Assembly (NCBI RefSeq): GCF_001509835.1
Contig: NZ_JXTJ01000005.1
Location: forward strand, 1-64,000
Direction of reading: 5' to 3'
Length of the DNA: 64,000 bases
Source of the DNA: Allobosea sp. WAO
GTDB lineage: Bacteria; Pseudomonadota; Alphaproteobacteria; Rhizobiales; Beijerinckiaceae
Shown piece after piece: positions 16,354 through 24,749 of the stretch. Position 1 is the stretch's first letter; each line of letters opens with the position of its first letter. The translations under genes and the position numbers were made by a program. Under the pieces are notes generated by a model that did not search any database, was not told where the DNA came from, and saw nothing but the letters and a program-made list of their open reading frames with translations.

Positions 16354-17823
16354 TCACCGCTTCACTTCCCAGGTCGTGATCGCCTCGCCCGTCGCCGGGT
16401 CCTTGCCGTCCTTGAGGGCGATGCCCAGGGCGGCGAGCTCGTCGCGGATGCGGTCGGATTCGGCGAAGTTCTTCGCACGGCGGGCGTCGAGGCGCGCGAC
16501 GATCGCCGCCTCCACACGGTCGCGCAGGGCGGAATCGACCTGCGTCGTCGCGACCTCCGGCAGCACGATGCCGAGCAAATCGAGGCTCGCCTTCAGCCCC
16601 GCGAAGTCACCGGCCTTGCGCAGCGCGTGCAGCTCGGCGAGGACCTGCGAGGTGTTGAGATCGTCCGACAAGGCATCGAGCACGTCAGCAGGGACCTTCC
16701 CTGCCGCGCTGTCGCCAACGGCCGCGGCCCAGTCGAGCAGCGTCCTCTCCGCTTCCTCCAGCGCCTTCACCGTCCAGTCGATCGGCTGGCGGTAATGGGT
16801 GCGCAGCATAGCGAGGCGGAGCACTCCGCCCGGCCATTTGCGCCCGCCGAAGACCTCGGTCGCGAGCAGCTCGTTGATGGTGACGAAGTTGCCGAGCGAC
16901 TTCGACATCTTCTCGCCTTCGACCTGCAGGAAGCCGTTGTGCATCCAGACATTGGCCATCAGCGGCGCGCCGCCATCGCCGCCGAAGGCGCAGCAGGACT
17001 GCGTCAGCTCGTTCTCGTGATGCGGGAAGACGAGGTCGATGCCGCCGCCGTGGATGTCGAAGACGTTCTTGGCGGGGTCATCGCAGGAGAGGCCGCCGCC
17101 GAAGGGCTCGAGCAGCGCCTTCATCGACATGGCCGAGCATTCGATATGCCAGCCGGGGCGGCCGGGCGTCGCGATGCCGGCGGGCGACGGCCAGCCGGGA
17201 TCGACGCCTTCGCGGCTCGGCTTCCAGAGCACGAAATCCATCGGGTCGCGCTTGTAAGGCGCCACGTCGACGCGGGCGCCGGAGATCATCTCGTCGAGCG
17301 AGCGGCGGGCGAGCGAGCCATAGCGCGGCGCCTGCTTCATGGCGGCGACGGCAGGAACGTGGAAGAGCACATGCTCCTCGGCGACATAGGCGACGCCGCG
17401 GGCGATCAGCCGCTCGATGATCGCCTTCATCTCCTCGATGTGGCCGGTGGCGCGCGGCTCCTCGCCCGGCCGGAGATTGCCGAGCGCGTCGACATCGGCG
17501 TGGAACTGCGCCGTCGTCGTCTGCGTGACCTTGGCGATCGCCCGGTTCAGCGGCAGGTCGGGATAGTCGCGGGCGGCGCGCGCGTTGATCTTGTCGTCGA
17601 CGTCGGTGAGGTTGCGCGCATAGAGCACGTGATCGGCGCCGTAGAGATGGCGCAGCAGCCGATAGAGCACGTCGAAGACGATAACCGGCCGGGCATTGCC
17701 GATATGGGCGTAGTCATAGACCGTCGGGCCGCAGACATACATGCGGACATTGCTCGGATCGACCGGGGCAAAAGCCTCCTTGGTCCGCGTCAGCGTGTTG
17801 TAGAGCCTGAGTTTCGGCTGCAT
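16354..17823 (-). CDS. cysS: Cysteinyl-tRNA synthetase
   Basis: I chose ATG 17823 ([16 protein letters not shown]); a TTG 10 codons upstream is possible. The 489-residue class I synthetase has the zinc/cysteine site Cys of YVCGPTVYD, the HIGH motif as HIGNARP, the WHIECS block near 240 and the KMSKS motif as EKMSKSLGN. The C-terminal helical domain ends with a typical [14 protein letters not shown]. It charges tRNA-Cys in the cytoplasm. The small cimA-coupled ORF lies 50 bp downstream on the same strand, so cysS, that ORF and cimA may share a transcript. Confidence 0.95.
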   Translation of the reverse strand: MQPKLRLYNTLTRTKEAFAPVDPSNVRMYVCGPTVYDYAHIGNARPVIVFDVLYRLLRHLYGADHVLYARNLTDVDDKINARAARDYPDLPLNRAIAKVTQTTTAQFHADVDALGNLRPGEEPRATGHIEEMKAIIERLIARGVAYVAEEHVLFHVPAVAAMKQAPRYGSLARRSLDEMISGARVDVAPYKRDPMDFVLWKPSREGVDPGWPSPAGIATPGRPGWHIECSAMSMKALLEPFGGGLSCDDPAKNVFDIHGGGIDLVFPHHENELTQSCCAFGGDGGAPLMANVWMHNGFLQVEGEKMSKSLGNFVTINELLATEVFGGRKWPGGVLRLAMLRTHYRQPIDWTVKALEEAERTLLDWAAAVGDSAAGKVPADVLDALSDDLNTSQVLAELHALRKAGDFAGLKASLDLLGIVLPEVATTQVDSALRDRVEAAIVARLDARRAKNFAESDRIRDELAALGIALKDGKDPATGEAITTWEVKR

Positions 17824-18219
17824 CGATGCGGTGTCCTGACGAAAAGGCGACAAAAACGGCGTATCCAGGCCGCTGGCCGGGGCGCTGTCTGTCTTTTCGT
17901 TGGGACGAGGACGTGAGCAGCCGGCCAGCGAAAGCTAGCGGCAAATAATGCAGATAATGGCGAGGGCTCGCGTCATCGTCCTCGTGAATGCCTGCGGCGT
18001 GCGCTTACGTCAAGTGGCAGCGCTGCAACGCTCAGCCGCCGACGTGCGGCATTCGTCGCCTTGTCCAGCGATTCCGGCTCTGGCTGCCGCAATCCCGCCA
18101 CAACCGCCCTCGCCTTGTGCGCCGCAACAAAGCTTGCCGCACTTCACCGTATTTTAAGCATTCGGAACCAAGCTGTGATGTCGAAGGTTCAGAGCTCGTC
18201 GAAGCTCAGGGAAAATATC
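17824..18219. other. Intergenic stretch with no gene recognised
   Basis: About 400 bp separate the divergent cysS and the secreted-protein gene. Open frames here (17948-18157, and the upstream part of the 18061 frame) have no ribosome binding site or recognisable product. The region should hold the cysS promoter; no strong consensus is obvious. Confidence 0.6.
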
Positions 18220-18546
18220 ATGCGCCGCGCAGTGGCTCTGGTCGGTTTGTTCGGAATCATCGGAGCCGGGCTCTCGCTTGCCGTGGTACCCACCACCGGC
18301 ACCGTCGCCGCCCCCAAGCCCGAGCGCACCTATCTGATCCCCGCCAGCGACGGCTACGGCGTCGCCGATTGCATCGCCAGCAAGGCGGAATGCGGCCAGA
18401 TCGTCGCCAATGCCTGGTGCGAGGCTCAAGGGCACCGCATCGCCAAGTCCTATGGCGTCGCCTCTGCCGAGGACTTTACCGGCACCGTCAAGGTGGCGGC
18501 TTCGAGCGAGGCCGAGCGGCCCCTCGTCATTACCTGCGGGCACTGA
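18220..18546 (+). CDS. Secreted hypothetical protein, 108 aa
   Basis: I chose ATG 18220, preceded by CAGGGA; an in-frame ATG at 18178 lacks a ribosome binding site. A signal anchor MRRAVALVGLFGIIGAGLSLAVV opens the product. The mature part contains Cys residues in VADCIASKAECG, NAWCEAQG and a final VITCGH, so up to two disulfides are possible. The family is a small periplasmic protein seen in Hyphomicrobiales with no known role. Confidence 0.7.
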   Translation: MRRAVALVGLFGIIGAGLSLAVVPTTGTVAAPKPERTYLIPASDGYGVADCIASKAECGQIVANAWCEAQGHRIAKSYGVASAEDFTGTVKVAASSEAERPLVITCGH

Positions 18547-18634
18547 GCCCTCCCGGCGAGATCTCCCCAGAGCGAGGCAAGCGCTAGCCTGAGCGGCCGC
18601 GGATCGACCCGGCCGCAGCAGGGAGCGTCGGCCC

Positions 18635-18997
18635 ATGCCTCACCCAGCATTGACCCATCCAGCACTCGTCGCCGGCTTCATCCTGGCGACCCTGCTGCCG
18701 GCCCAGGCCTTCGAGGGCCGCTATCGCATACTGGGCGGCAGCATGACGATCCGCCCGGCCGGCGCCGGGCTGTTCAAAGTCGACGCCGAAATCGGCAGCA
18801 GAAGCTGCGTCGGCGTTATCTCGGCGCGCGGCCGCGTCCAGGGCGACCGCCTCGTCGCCGAAGCCGAACGGGACGGCGACATCTGCCGGCTGGAGATCCG
18901 CCGCAAGGGCCGCAACCTCGTGGTGTCCGAGAGCGGCGAGTGTACGACCTTCCACGGCGCCAACTGCAACTATGTCGGCACCTACACGCCGCGCTAG
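18635..18997 (+). CDS. Secreted hypothetical protein, 120 aa
   Basis: The N-terminal hydrophobic stretch LVAGFILATLLPAQAF is a signal peptide with cleavage probable after AQA. The mature protein is beta-rich (GRYRILGGSMTIRPAG, DAEIGSRSCVGVISARG) with four Cys residues (SRSCVG, DICRLE, GECTTF, NCNYVG), suggesting two disulfides. It is co-directional with the preceding secreted protein gene, 88 bp away, but unlike it. Function unknown. Confidence 0.75.
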   Translation: MPHPALTHPALVAGFILATLLPAQAFEGRYRILGGSMTIRPAGAGLFKVDAEIGSRSCVGVISARGRVQGDRLVAEAERDGDICRLEIRRKGRNLVVSESGECTTFHGANCNYVGTYTPR

Positions 18998-19021
18998 AGG
19001 CGGTCGGCTACGGAAGGCGCC

Positions 19022-19540
19022 TCAGCGCACCCATTCGGCGCATTTCGCGACTTCGCCCATGCCGCCCCAGGGCATGATCGGCACGCTCGAGGTCGAGTTC
19101 TGCGGCGAGCCGTCGATCAGCTTGTCGGTATAGACCATATAGATCAGCACGTTGCGCTTGACGTCGCAGCCGCGAACGATCTGCATCTTCTTCCAGATCA
19201 GCGAACGGCGCTCGCGGAAGACGACATCGCCCTGCGAGAATTTTTCCTTGAACTTGATCGGGCCGACCTGACGGCAGGAGAGCGAGACGTCGGAGACCTC
19301 CTCGGCGACACCGAACATGCCGGAGACACCGCCCTTCTCGGGCACGGTGTAATGGCAGGCGACGCCCTCGACCACGGGATCGTCGACGCCGTAGACGGCG
19401 AGCTTGTCATCCGGGGTCATCATCTTCCAGACCGTCGACTTGCGGAAGATCAGATCCTCCTGGGCCTGTGCCGGGGCAAGCGCAGCGCCGCTGAAGGCGC
19501 AGGCGGCCAGCACAGCCAGGACGTGACGACGAAACCGCAT
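19022..19540 (-). CDS. creA: CreA family periplasmic protein
   Basis: The 172-residue product begins with a signal peptide ending APAQA and matches the CreA family: FRKSTVWKMMTPDDKLAVYGVDDP in two parts, the Cys of GVACHYT, the VSLSCRQVGPI block and a C-terminal AKCAEWVR. CreA proteins are periplasmic and of unknown biochemical function. It is convergent with the secreted protein at 18635-18997, their stops 24 bp apart. Confidence 0.9.
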   Translation of the reverse strand: MRFRRHVLAVLAACAFSGAALAPAQAQEDLIFRKSTVWKMMTPDDKLAVYGVDDPVVEGVACHYTVPEKGGVSGMFGVAEEVSDVSLSCRQVGPIKFKEKFSQGDVVFRERRSLIWKKMQIVRGCDVKRNVLIYMVYTDKLIDGSPQNSTSSVPIMPWGGMGEVAKCAEWVR

Positions 19541-19644
19541 TCAAATTCTCCCGACTCTGTGTCGCCCTAAGGCCGACAGGATATGGGATGGCCCGGCAGC
19601 GCGCGCCAGTGCAACCGGGCAAACCGGCCTCGCGCACGGGCCCT

Positions 19645-20178
19645 TCAGGCGGCCAGCGGCTTGAACGCCAGATAGGCGGCAGCGATCGCCCCGATCACCC
19701 CCAGCGCGAACAGCACGAGCTTGATGCGCGTAAAGCCGCTGGCGAAGGCGACCGTGCCCTCCTCGATCTTCGGATAACGATCAAGCAGGCGTGCAACCGC
19801 GAGGTTCTCGGCGATGTCGCAGAGCCCGCCAAAGAGCCAGCCCCCGCCGCAAAGGGCCGCGACCCACCAGGGATAACCGCGCATCGACACCCCGGCGATG
19901 ATGAAGCCGCCAACGATGGCGTAGGTCAGCGCGACAGCGGCGTCGGCCGGCAGCAGCTTGTGGCGATAGGCGGCGCGGAGCCGCTCGCCATAGGCGGCGA
20001 AGAGCTTCTCGACATCATCCTTGCTGAAGCCGTCCCAGTCGCTCTCCAGGGCGCGGGCGACGCCGAGCTTGCGAGCCCAGAGCCCGACCAGCCAGAACAG
20101 CAGCATCACCAGCGCCGGCCCCCAGAAGAAGAAGGCGAGCGGAATCAGCGTCGGGTAGAAGGGCGCAAGATCGTCCAT
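19645..20178 (-). CDS. Four-TM inner-membrane protein, DUF2628-like
   Basis: The 177-residue product has hydrophobic segments at about 10-35, 85-105, 108-125 and 153-172, with a soluble helical part between the first two (ESDWDGFSKDDVEKLFAAYGERL). This soluble-helix-then-membrane layout resembles DUF2628 proteins, where a short acidic N-terminal domain precedes a membrane domain. Family assignment is tentative. The role is unknown. Confidence 0.6.
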   Translation of the reverse strand: MDDLAPFYPTLIPLAFFFWGPALVMLLFWLVGLWARKLGVARALESDWDGFSKDDVEKLFAAYGERLRAAYRHKLLPADAAVALTYAIVGGFIIAGVSMRGYPWWVAALCGGGWLFGGLCDIAENLAVARLLDRYPKIEEGTVAFASGFTRIKLVLFALGVIGAIAAAYLAFKPLAA

Positions 20179-20216
20179 CTGGCGGCAGGCTCCGGAATCC
20201 GTGGTCGGAGGCGAGG

Positions 20217-20420
20217 TTACCGTGCTTGCCGCGCCAGCGCCACGGCCTCGCGCAGCACTCCGAGATCGCCGATCTGGTTGGCGAGGATCAACACCAGGCG
20301 CGCATTCAGCGCCGCGCTCTCGCGCTCATCGAGGTCACGATGCGCCTCGGCCAGCAGGCGATAGGCGGCGTCGGGATCGGCGAAGCGGGCTTCGCGCGCA
20401 AGAGCGGTGGGCTCGGTCAT
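20217..20420 (-). CDS. DUF2783 small protein
   Basis: The 67-residue product starts at ATG 20420, overlapping the stop of the FAD monooxygenase gene (ATGA). The whole protein matches the DUF2783 layout: FADPDAAYRLLAEAHRDL then ALNARLVLILANQIGDLGV and a final helix. DUF2783 genes typically sit directly behind PheA/TfdB-type FAD hydroxylases, suggesting a small partner or stabilising subunit. Direct function is unproven. Confidence 0.85.
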   Translation of the reverse strand: MTEPTALAREARFADPDAAYRLLAEAHRDLDERESAALNARLVLILANQIGDLGVLREAVALARQAR

Positions 20421-21997
20421 GAAGCGCGGCCCTCCAGCCTTTCGATGGCGATGGCGATGTCGGCCGCTCTCGCTTGACGGAACCGGGCCGCGACATGGCC
20501 ATCCGGCCGCAGGACGACGGCATCGCCGGGCGCGAGCGCATAGCGCCGCCTGAGGATGTCGCCCGCCCCGGCAGCCGGCTCGACTGCGACCGTCCCCGGC
20601 GGTGCGAGCCGCGAAACCCCTTCGCCGATGATCACCGGCCTTCCCGGCCGCAGCGCTTCGCTCAGCCAGGTCGTGCCCCCTGCCCCACCCAGCAGCGGTG
20701 CATCGAGGAACGAGGAGCCCGGGGCTAAGCCGCCGTCCCAACCGGCATCAGCCATCGAGAGCGGCGAGTCGGCATAGGCACTCGGCAAGGAGAGCCGGCC
20801 GGAATTGACGAAGCGCTGGGCGAAGGGAGCGAGCGGCGCCAGCGACAGCGCAGCGGCGCGCAGCAGGCGCTCGCCCGGCGAGCGCGGCGCGATGAAATCG
20901 GTCGCGCGCGTCGAGTTCAGGATGTTCTCGTCGGCGGCGAAGCTACGCTCGCTGTCATAGCTTTCGAGCAGCGAAGCCGGGCTCCTGCCCTGCAGGACCA
21001 GCGCGAGCTTCCAGCCGAGATTGTCGACGTCCTGGATGCCGGAATTGGCGCCGCGGGCGCCGAAGGGCGAGACCTGATGGGCGGCGTCTCCGGCGAAGAT
21101 CACGCGCCCATGCAGGAAACGGTCTAGCCGGCGGCACTGGAAGCGGTAGACCGAGACCCATTCCAGCGCGAAATCGGCATGGCCGAGCATGCGCTCGATC
21201 CGGGGGCGCACGATCTCCGGACGCTTCTCATGTTCGGGGTCGGCATCGGGACTGAGCTGCAGGTCGACGCGCCAGACATCGTCCGGCTGCTTGTGCAGCA
21301 GGGCAGACTGGCCAGAATGGAAAGGCGGATCGAACCAGAACCAGCGCTCGGTCGGGAACGGTGCCTGCATCTTCACATCGGCGATCAGGAAGCGATCCTC
21401 GAAGGCCTCGCCGCGAAATTCCAGGTCGAGCATGTCGCGGCTCGGCGAGCGCGCGCCGTCGCAGGCGACCACCCAGTCCGCGTGAAGCGAATAGTTCCCG
21501 TCCGGCGTGGCGATGGTGAGCGCGACTCCGTCCTCGCGGTTGGCGAGTCCCGCCAGGCGGTTGCTCCAGCGCAGATCGACCAGCGGCTCGGCTAGCGCGG
21601 CCTCGACCAGCGCCGCTTCGACATAGAACTGCTGGAGGTTGATGAAGGCGGGCTGCTTGTGGCCGCCCTCGGGCAGAAGATCGAACTCGTAGAGCCCGGC
21701 ATCGCCGCGGAAGACCTTACCCTTCCGCCAGGTCACCCCCTTCTCGACCATCGCCTCCGCGAGGCCGAGCCTGTCGAAAATCTCGAGCGTGCGCTTCGCG
21801 AAGCAGATCGCACGCGAGCCCTCGCCGATCCGGTCGGCATCGTCGATCAGCACGACCGGCACGGCGCGGCGCGCGAGGTCGAGCGCCAGGGTCAGCCCGA
21901 CAGGGCCAGCGCCCACGACGACCACCGGATGCCGCATCGGGCCGGCGGCATCCTGGTCGGCACTTCGGCGATAGGCGAACTGACGGAAGGGCTGCAT
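20417..21997 (-). CDS. FAD-dependent phenol/aromatic hydroxylase, PheA/TfdB type
   Basis: A 526-residue group A flavin monooxygenase. The N-terminal FAD motif is GAGPVGLTLALDLA, the DG motif is VVACDGARSPSRDML near 180, and the GD motif is VIFAGDAAHQVSPFGARGAN near 305. The C-terminus has a thioredoxin-like tail. These enzymes use NAD(P)H and O2 to hydroxylate phenolic rings. The neighbours (fumarylacetoacetase, hmgA) suggest a product that reaches homogentisate or gentisate-like intermediates; the substrate is not known. It shares one base with the DinB gene upstream (TGATG) and overlaps DUF2783 downstream. Confidence 0.9.
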   Translation of the reverse strand: MQPFRQFAYRRSADQDAAGPMRHPVVVVGAGPVGLTLALDLARRAVPVVLIDDADRIGEGSRAICFAKRTLEIFDRLGLAEAMVEKGVTWRKGKVFRGDAGLYEFDLLPEGGHKQPAFINLQQFYVEAALVEAALAEPLVDLRWSNRLAGLANREDGVALTIATPDGNYSLHADWVVACDGARSPSRDMLDLEFRGEAFEDRFLIADVKMQAPFPTERWFWFDPPFHSGQSALLHKQPDDVWRVDLQLSPDADPEHEKRPEIVRPRIERMLGHADFALEWVSVYRFQCRRLDRFLHGRVIFAGDAAHQVSPFGARGANSGIQDVDNLGWKLALVLQGRSPASLLESYDSERSFAADENILNSTRATDFIAPRSPGERLLRAAALSLAPLAPFAQRFVNSGRLSLPSAYADSPLSMADAGWDGGLAPGSSFLDAPLLGGAGGTTWLSEALRPGRPVIIGEGVSRLAPPGTVAVEPAAGAGDILRRRYALAPGDAVVLRPDGHVAARFRQARAADIAIAIERLEGRAS

Positions 21998-22551
21998 CAG
22001 TGCAGGGCCTCCGGCCCTTCCAGCCCGAGCGCCGCAAGATCGGCCGCGCGCCGGACGGCGTCGAAGGCGAGGAAGTATTCGTCGAGTTGCGGCGGGGCGA
22101 CGGGCGTGCCGGCCAGCATGGCGTGCGCCTGGCCACGATGGTGGATCTGGTGCTGAAAGAGGTGGCCGAGCAGGTCGTCGACCCGCTCCGACACCATGCC
22201 GTCCTCACCCCGATCGGTCGCGACAAGGCGCGACAGGAGCGCCTCGTCCTGGGCATCGCAAAAGGCGATCAGCCGGCGGTCGGAAGCGAGTTGAGCCGCG
22301 CGCAATTGGCGCGCCGCCAGCGGCCGGATCCCGTCGAAGATCGCGAGCCCGACCCCGCCCTCCTCCAGCATGTCGAGATAATAGAGATCGACCGTGAGAT
22401 TGTGGTTCAGGGTCGCGTGGAGCGACGGGAAGAAGCTCGTCCGGCGCGCCAGGAATTCGTCGTCGCCCAGCTCCGCGCAGGCGCGCAACAGGCGGTCGTT
22501 CGACCAGGCGTTGTTGCGGGCTGCCTTGCGGAAATGCAGAGCGAGCGACAC
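21997..22551 (-). CDS. DinB family protein
   Basis: The 184-residue product starts at GTG 22551, just past the stop of the MBL gene. It has the DinB four-helix pattern: NNAWSNDRLLRACAEL, then HATLNHNLTVDLYYLDML with the first metal His, and LFQHQIHHRGQAHAML with the HxxxH pair. DinB-fold proteins bind a metal through three His and many act as thiol transferases such as mycothiol- or glutathione-dependent maleylpyruvate isomerases. That link is notable, since the catabolic cluster lacks an obvious maleylacetoacetate isomerase, but the role here is inference. Confidence 0.85.
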   Translation of the reverse strand: MSLALHFRKAARNNAWSNDRLLRACAELGDDEFLARRTSFFPSLHATLNHNLTVDLYYLDMLEEGGVGLAIFDGIRPLAARQLRAAQLASDRRLIAFCDAQDEALLSRLVATDRGEDGMVSERVDDLLGHLFQHQIHHRGQAHAMLAGTPVAPPQLDEYFLAFDAVRRAADLAALGLEGPEALH

Positions 22552-22555
22552 CGCC

Positions 22556-23512
22556 CTACCCCCGCAGATCCAGCCACATCTGGCGGTCGCGCTCGTCCGT
22601 CCAGATGCGCGGGTGGTCGAGGCCGCCGGCCTCGTCATATGCCCGGGTGACGTTGAAGGGCAGGCAGTGCTCGAAGATCACCCAGTCGCCATAGGCCGGC
22701 TTCAAGGCCTCGTGCACGCGCTCGAAGGTCTCGCGCAACGAACGGCCGGCAGCGACATGGCCTCGCACCGCCTCGAAGAGATCGGTTAAGAAGGCGCGCG
22801 TGCCCTTGATGCCGTCCACCACCATCGACCGGTTGGTCAGGGCGGCGCCGCGGCCCGGCACCATGGCGGCGGGCGCGAAGCTCGCCAGCGCATCGAGCGT
22901 CGCCGGCCAGTCGGTAAAATGCGCGTCGCCGCAATAGGGCGTCGCGCCGTATTCGACGAGGTCTCCGGCGAAGATCACATTGGTGTCCGGCATCCAGGCG
23001 ACGATGTCGCCCGCGGTATGGCCGCGGCCGAGCTTCATCAACCGGACCTCACGCGAGCCCAGCCAGATCGAGGCATTGTGCGAGAAGGTCGTGGTCGGCC
23101 AGGTCAGGCCCGGGCGGATCGAGTCGGCCCCCTGGAAGAGGCGGGGAAAGCGGCCGATCTCGCTCGCCTTGTCCTCCTCGCCGCGCTCGACGATCATCGC
23201 CCGCGCCGCATCCGAGCAGACGATCTCGCGGGCGCCATAGGCCGGCGCGCCGAGCACGCGCACGGCATGATAATGCGAGAGCACGACATGGCTGACAGGC
23301 TTGTCGGTGACCTCGCGCACCCTCGCGATGACGCGCTCGGCCATGGTCGGCGTCGCCTGCGCATCGAAGACGAGCACGCTGTCGTCGCCGACGACGATGC
23401 CGCTATTGGGGTCGCCCTCGGCGGTATAGGCGTAGACCCCCTTGCCGATCTCGTCGAAGGAGACGGTCTTCTCGCCGAGATCGGCGGTGGAGGCGAAAGC
23501 GGGGGAGGACAT
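22556..23512 (-). CDS. MBL-fold hydrolase-like protein with altered metal motif
   Basis: The 318-residue product has the metallo-beta-lactamase fold order: strand IVVGDDSVLVFDAQA, a modified HxHxDH motif read as SHYHAVRVLGA, later LGRGHTAGDIVAW with the third His, and FAGDLVEYG with the bridging Asp. The Asp and third His of the first motif are replaced by Val and Arg, so one of the two zinc sites should be lost. Relatives sit in aromatic-degradation clusters next to fumarylacetoacetase genes. It may act as a thioesterase or lactonase, or have lost hydrolysis. Confidence 0.85.
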   Translation of the reverse strand: MSSPAFASTADLGEKTVSFDEIGKGVYAYTAEGDPNSGIVVGDDSVLVFDAQATPTMAERVIARVREVTDKPVSHVVLSHYHAVRVLGAPAYGAREIVCSDAARAMIVERGEEDKASEIGRFPRLFQGADSIRPGLTWPTTTFSHNASIWLGSREVRLMKLGRGHTAGDIVAWMPDTNVIFAGDLVEYGATPYCGDAHFTDWPATLDALASFAPAAMVPGRGAALTNRSMVVDGIKGTRAFLTDLFEAVRGHVAAGRSLRETFERVHEALKPAYGDWVIFEHCLPFNVTRAYDEAGGLDHPRIWTDERDRQMWLDLRG

Positions 23513-23543
23513 TGAGCAACCTCACAAATCTGTCGATACGAAC

Positions 23544-23652
23544 GTCATGCTCGGGCTTGCCCCGAGCATCTCAGGCCGCAAAAGGCTCCAACCGGCGCCC
23601 CACCTGACCAGAGATTCTCGGGTCTGCGCTGCGCTTCGCCCGACAATGACGG
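23544..23652. repeat. Dispersed intergenic repeat, inverted GTCAT ends
   Basis: The gap between the MBL and fumarylacetoacetase genes opens with GTCATGCTCGGGCTTGCCCC and closes with a segment ending in CAATGACGG, the mirrored end. An internal hairpin TGCTCGGG/CCCGAGCA is present at 23548-23568. It is the same class of mosaic element as those at 25855-25956 and 36225-36315. Confidence 0.6.
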
Positions 23653-23673
23653 AGCGGCGTCGCCGCGCATGCC

Positions 23674-24687
23674 TCACCGCACATAGGGCATGATCTCCTG
23701 GTCGATCGCGCCGAAGATCGAATGGCCGGCGGCGTCCTTCATCTCGATGCGGACGCTGTCGCCGAAGCGCAGGAAGGGCGTCTTGGCCGCGCCGTCGCGG
23801 ATGGTCTCGACCATGCGCTGCTCGGCGATGCAGGCGTAGCCGAGGCCGCCTTCTCCGACCGGCCGGCCCGGCCCACCATCGGCATCACGGTTTGAGACCG
23901 TGCCGGAGCCGACGATGGTGCCGGCGACGAGCGGGCGGGTCTTCGCGGCATGGGCAATCAGCACGCCGAAATCGAAGGTCATGTCGACGCCGGCCTCAGG
24001 CTTGCCGAAAGGCTTGCCATTGATCTGGGCGAGCAATGGCAGGTGGAGCTTGCCATCCTTCCAGGCGGAGCCGAGCTCCTCCGGCGTCACCGCCACCGGC
24101 GAGAAGGCCGAGGACGGCTTGGATTGCAGGAAGCCAAAACCCTTCGCCAGCTCGGCGGCAATCAGATTGCGCAGGCTGACATCGTTGGCGAGCATGACGA
24201 GGCGGACGAGCGCGCGCGCCTCGTCTGGGCTCACGCCCATCGGAACATCGCCGGTGATGACGGCGATCTCGGCCTCGAGATCGATGCCGTAATCCTCGCT
24301 CGCGATCCGAATCGGCTGCCGCGGGCCGAGAAACGAATCGGAGCCGCCCTGGTACATCAGTGGGTCGGTCCAGAAACTCGCGGGCATCTCGGCGCCCCGC
24401 GCCTTCCGGACGAGCTCGACATGATTCACATAGGCCGAGCCGTCGACCCATTGATAGGCGCGCGGCAGCGGCGAGGCGCAGTCATGCTCGTGGAAGCGGA
24501 AGGACGGCACCGAGCCGTGCTCCAGCCCCTCGGCGAGGTCGGAAAGGCGCGGCGCGCAGCGTTCCCAGTCATCGAGCGCGCCCTGCAGCGTCGCCACGAC
24601 CGGGAAGGCATCCGTGGCGCGCGTCAGGTCGTTCGATACGACGACGAGACGGCCGTCGCGGCCATGCGTGAGCGATGCAAGCTTCAT
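23674..24687 (-). CDS. Fumarylacetoacetate hydrolase family protein
   Basis: The 337-residue product is a FAH-fold hydrolase. The metal ligands are recognisable: Glu-x-Glu in LEAEIAVITGD near 135, the Asp in LANDVSLRN near 170, and the downstream GSGTVSNRDADGGPG block. The length and an N-terminal KLASLTHGRDGRL domain match bacterial fumarylacetoacetases, which split fumarylacetoacetate into fumarate and acetoacetate. It shares a 62-bp divergent gap with a TRAP binding-protein gene. Confidence 0.9.
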   Translation of the reverse strand: MKLASLTHGRDGRLVVVSNDLTRATDAFPVVATLQGALDDWERCAPRLSDLAEGLEHGSVPSFRFHEHDCASPLPRAYQWVDGSAYVNHVELVRKARGAEMPASFWTDPLMYQGGSDSFLGPRQPIRIASEDYGIDLEAEIAVITGDVPMGVSPDEARALVRLVMLANDVSLRNLIAAELAKGFGFLQSKPSSAFSPVAVTPEELGSAWKDGKLHLPLLAQINGKPFGKPEAGVDMTFDFGVLIAHAAKTRPLVAGTIVGSGTVSNRDADGGPGRPVGEGGLGYACIAEQRMVETIRDGAAKTPFLRFGDSVRIEMKDAAGHSIFGAIDQEIMPYVR

Positions 24688-24749
24688 CTCTTTTCATTCC
24701 TCCCCGGACACGCCATGAAGGGCGCAACGAGCTTTCGGGAGGAGACCAT

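Noticed and set aside
16318..17916. 532-codon plus-strand frame over cysS
   Set aside because: Antisense to cysS, with low-complexity Arg/Ala/Val composition typical of GC-rich shadow frames.
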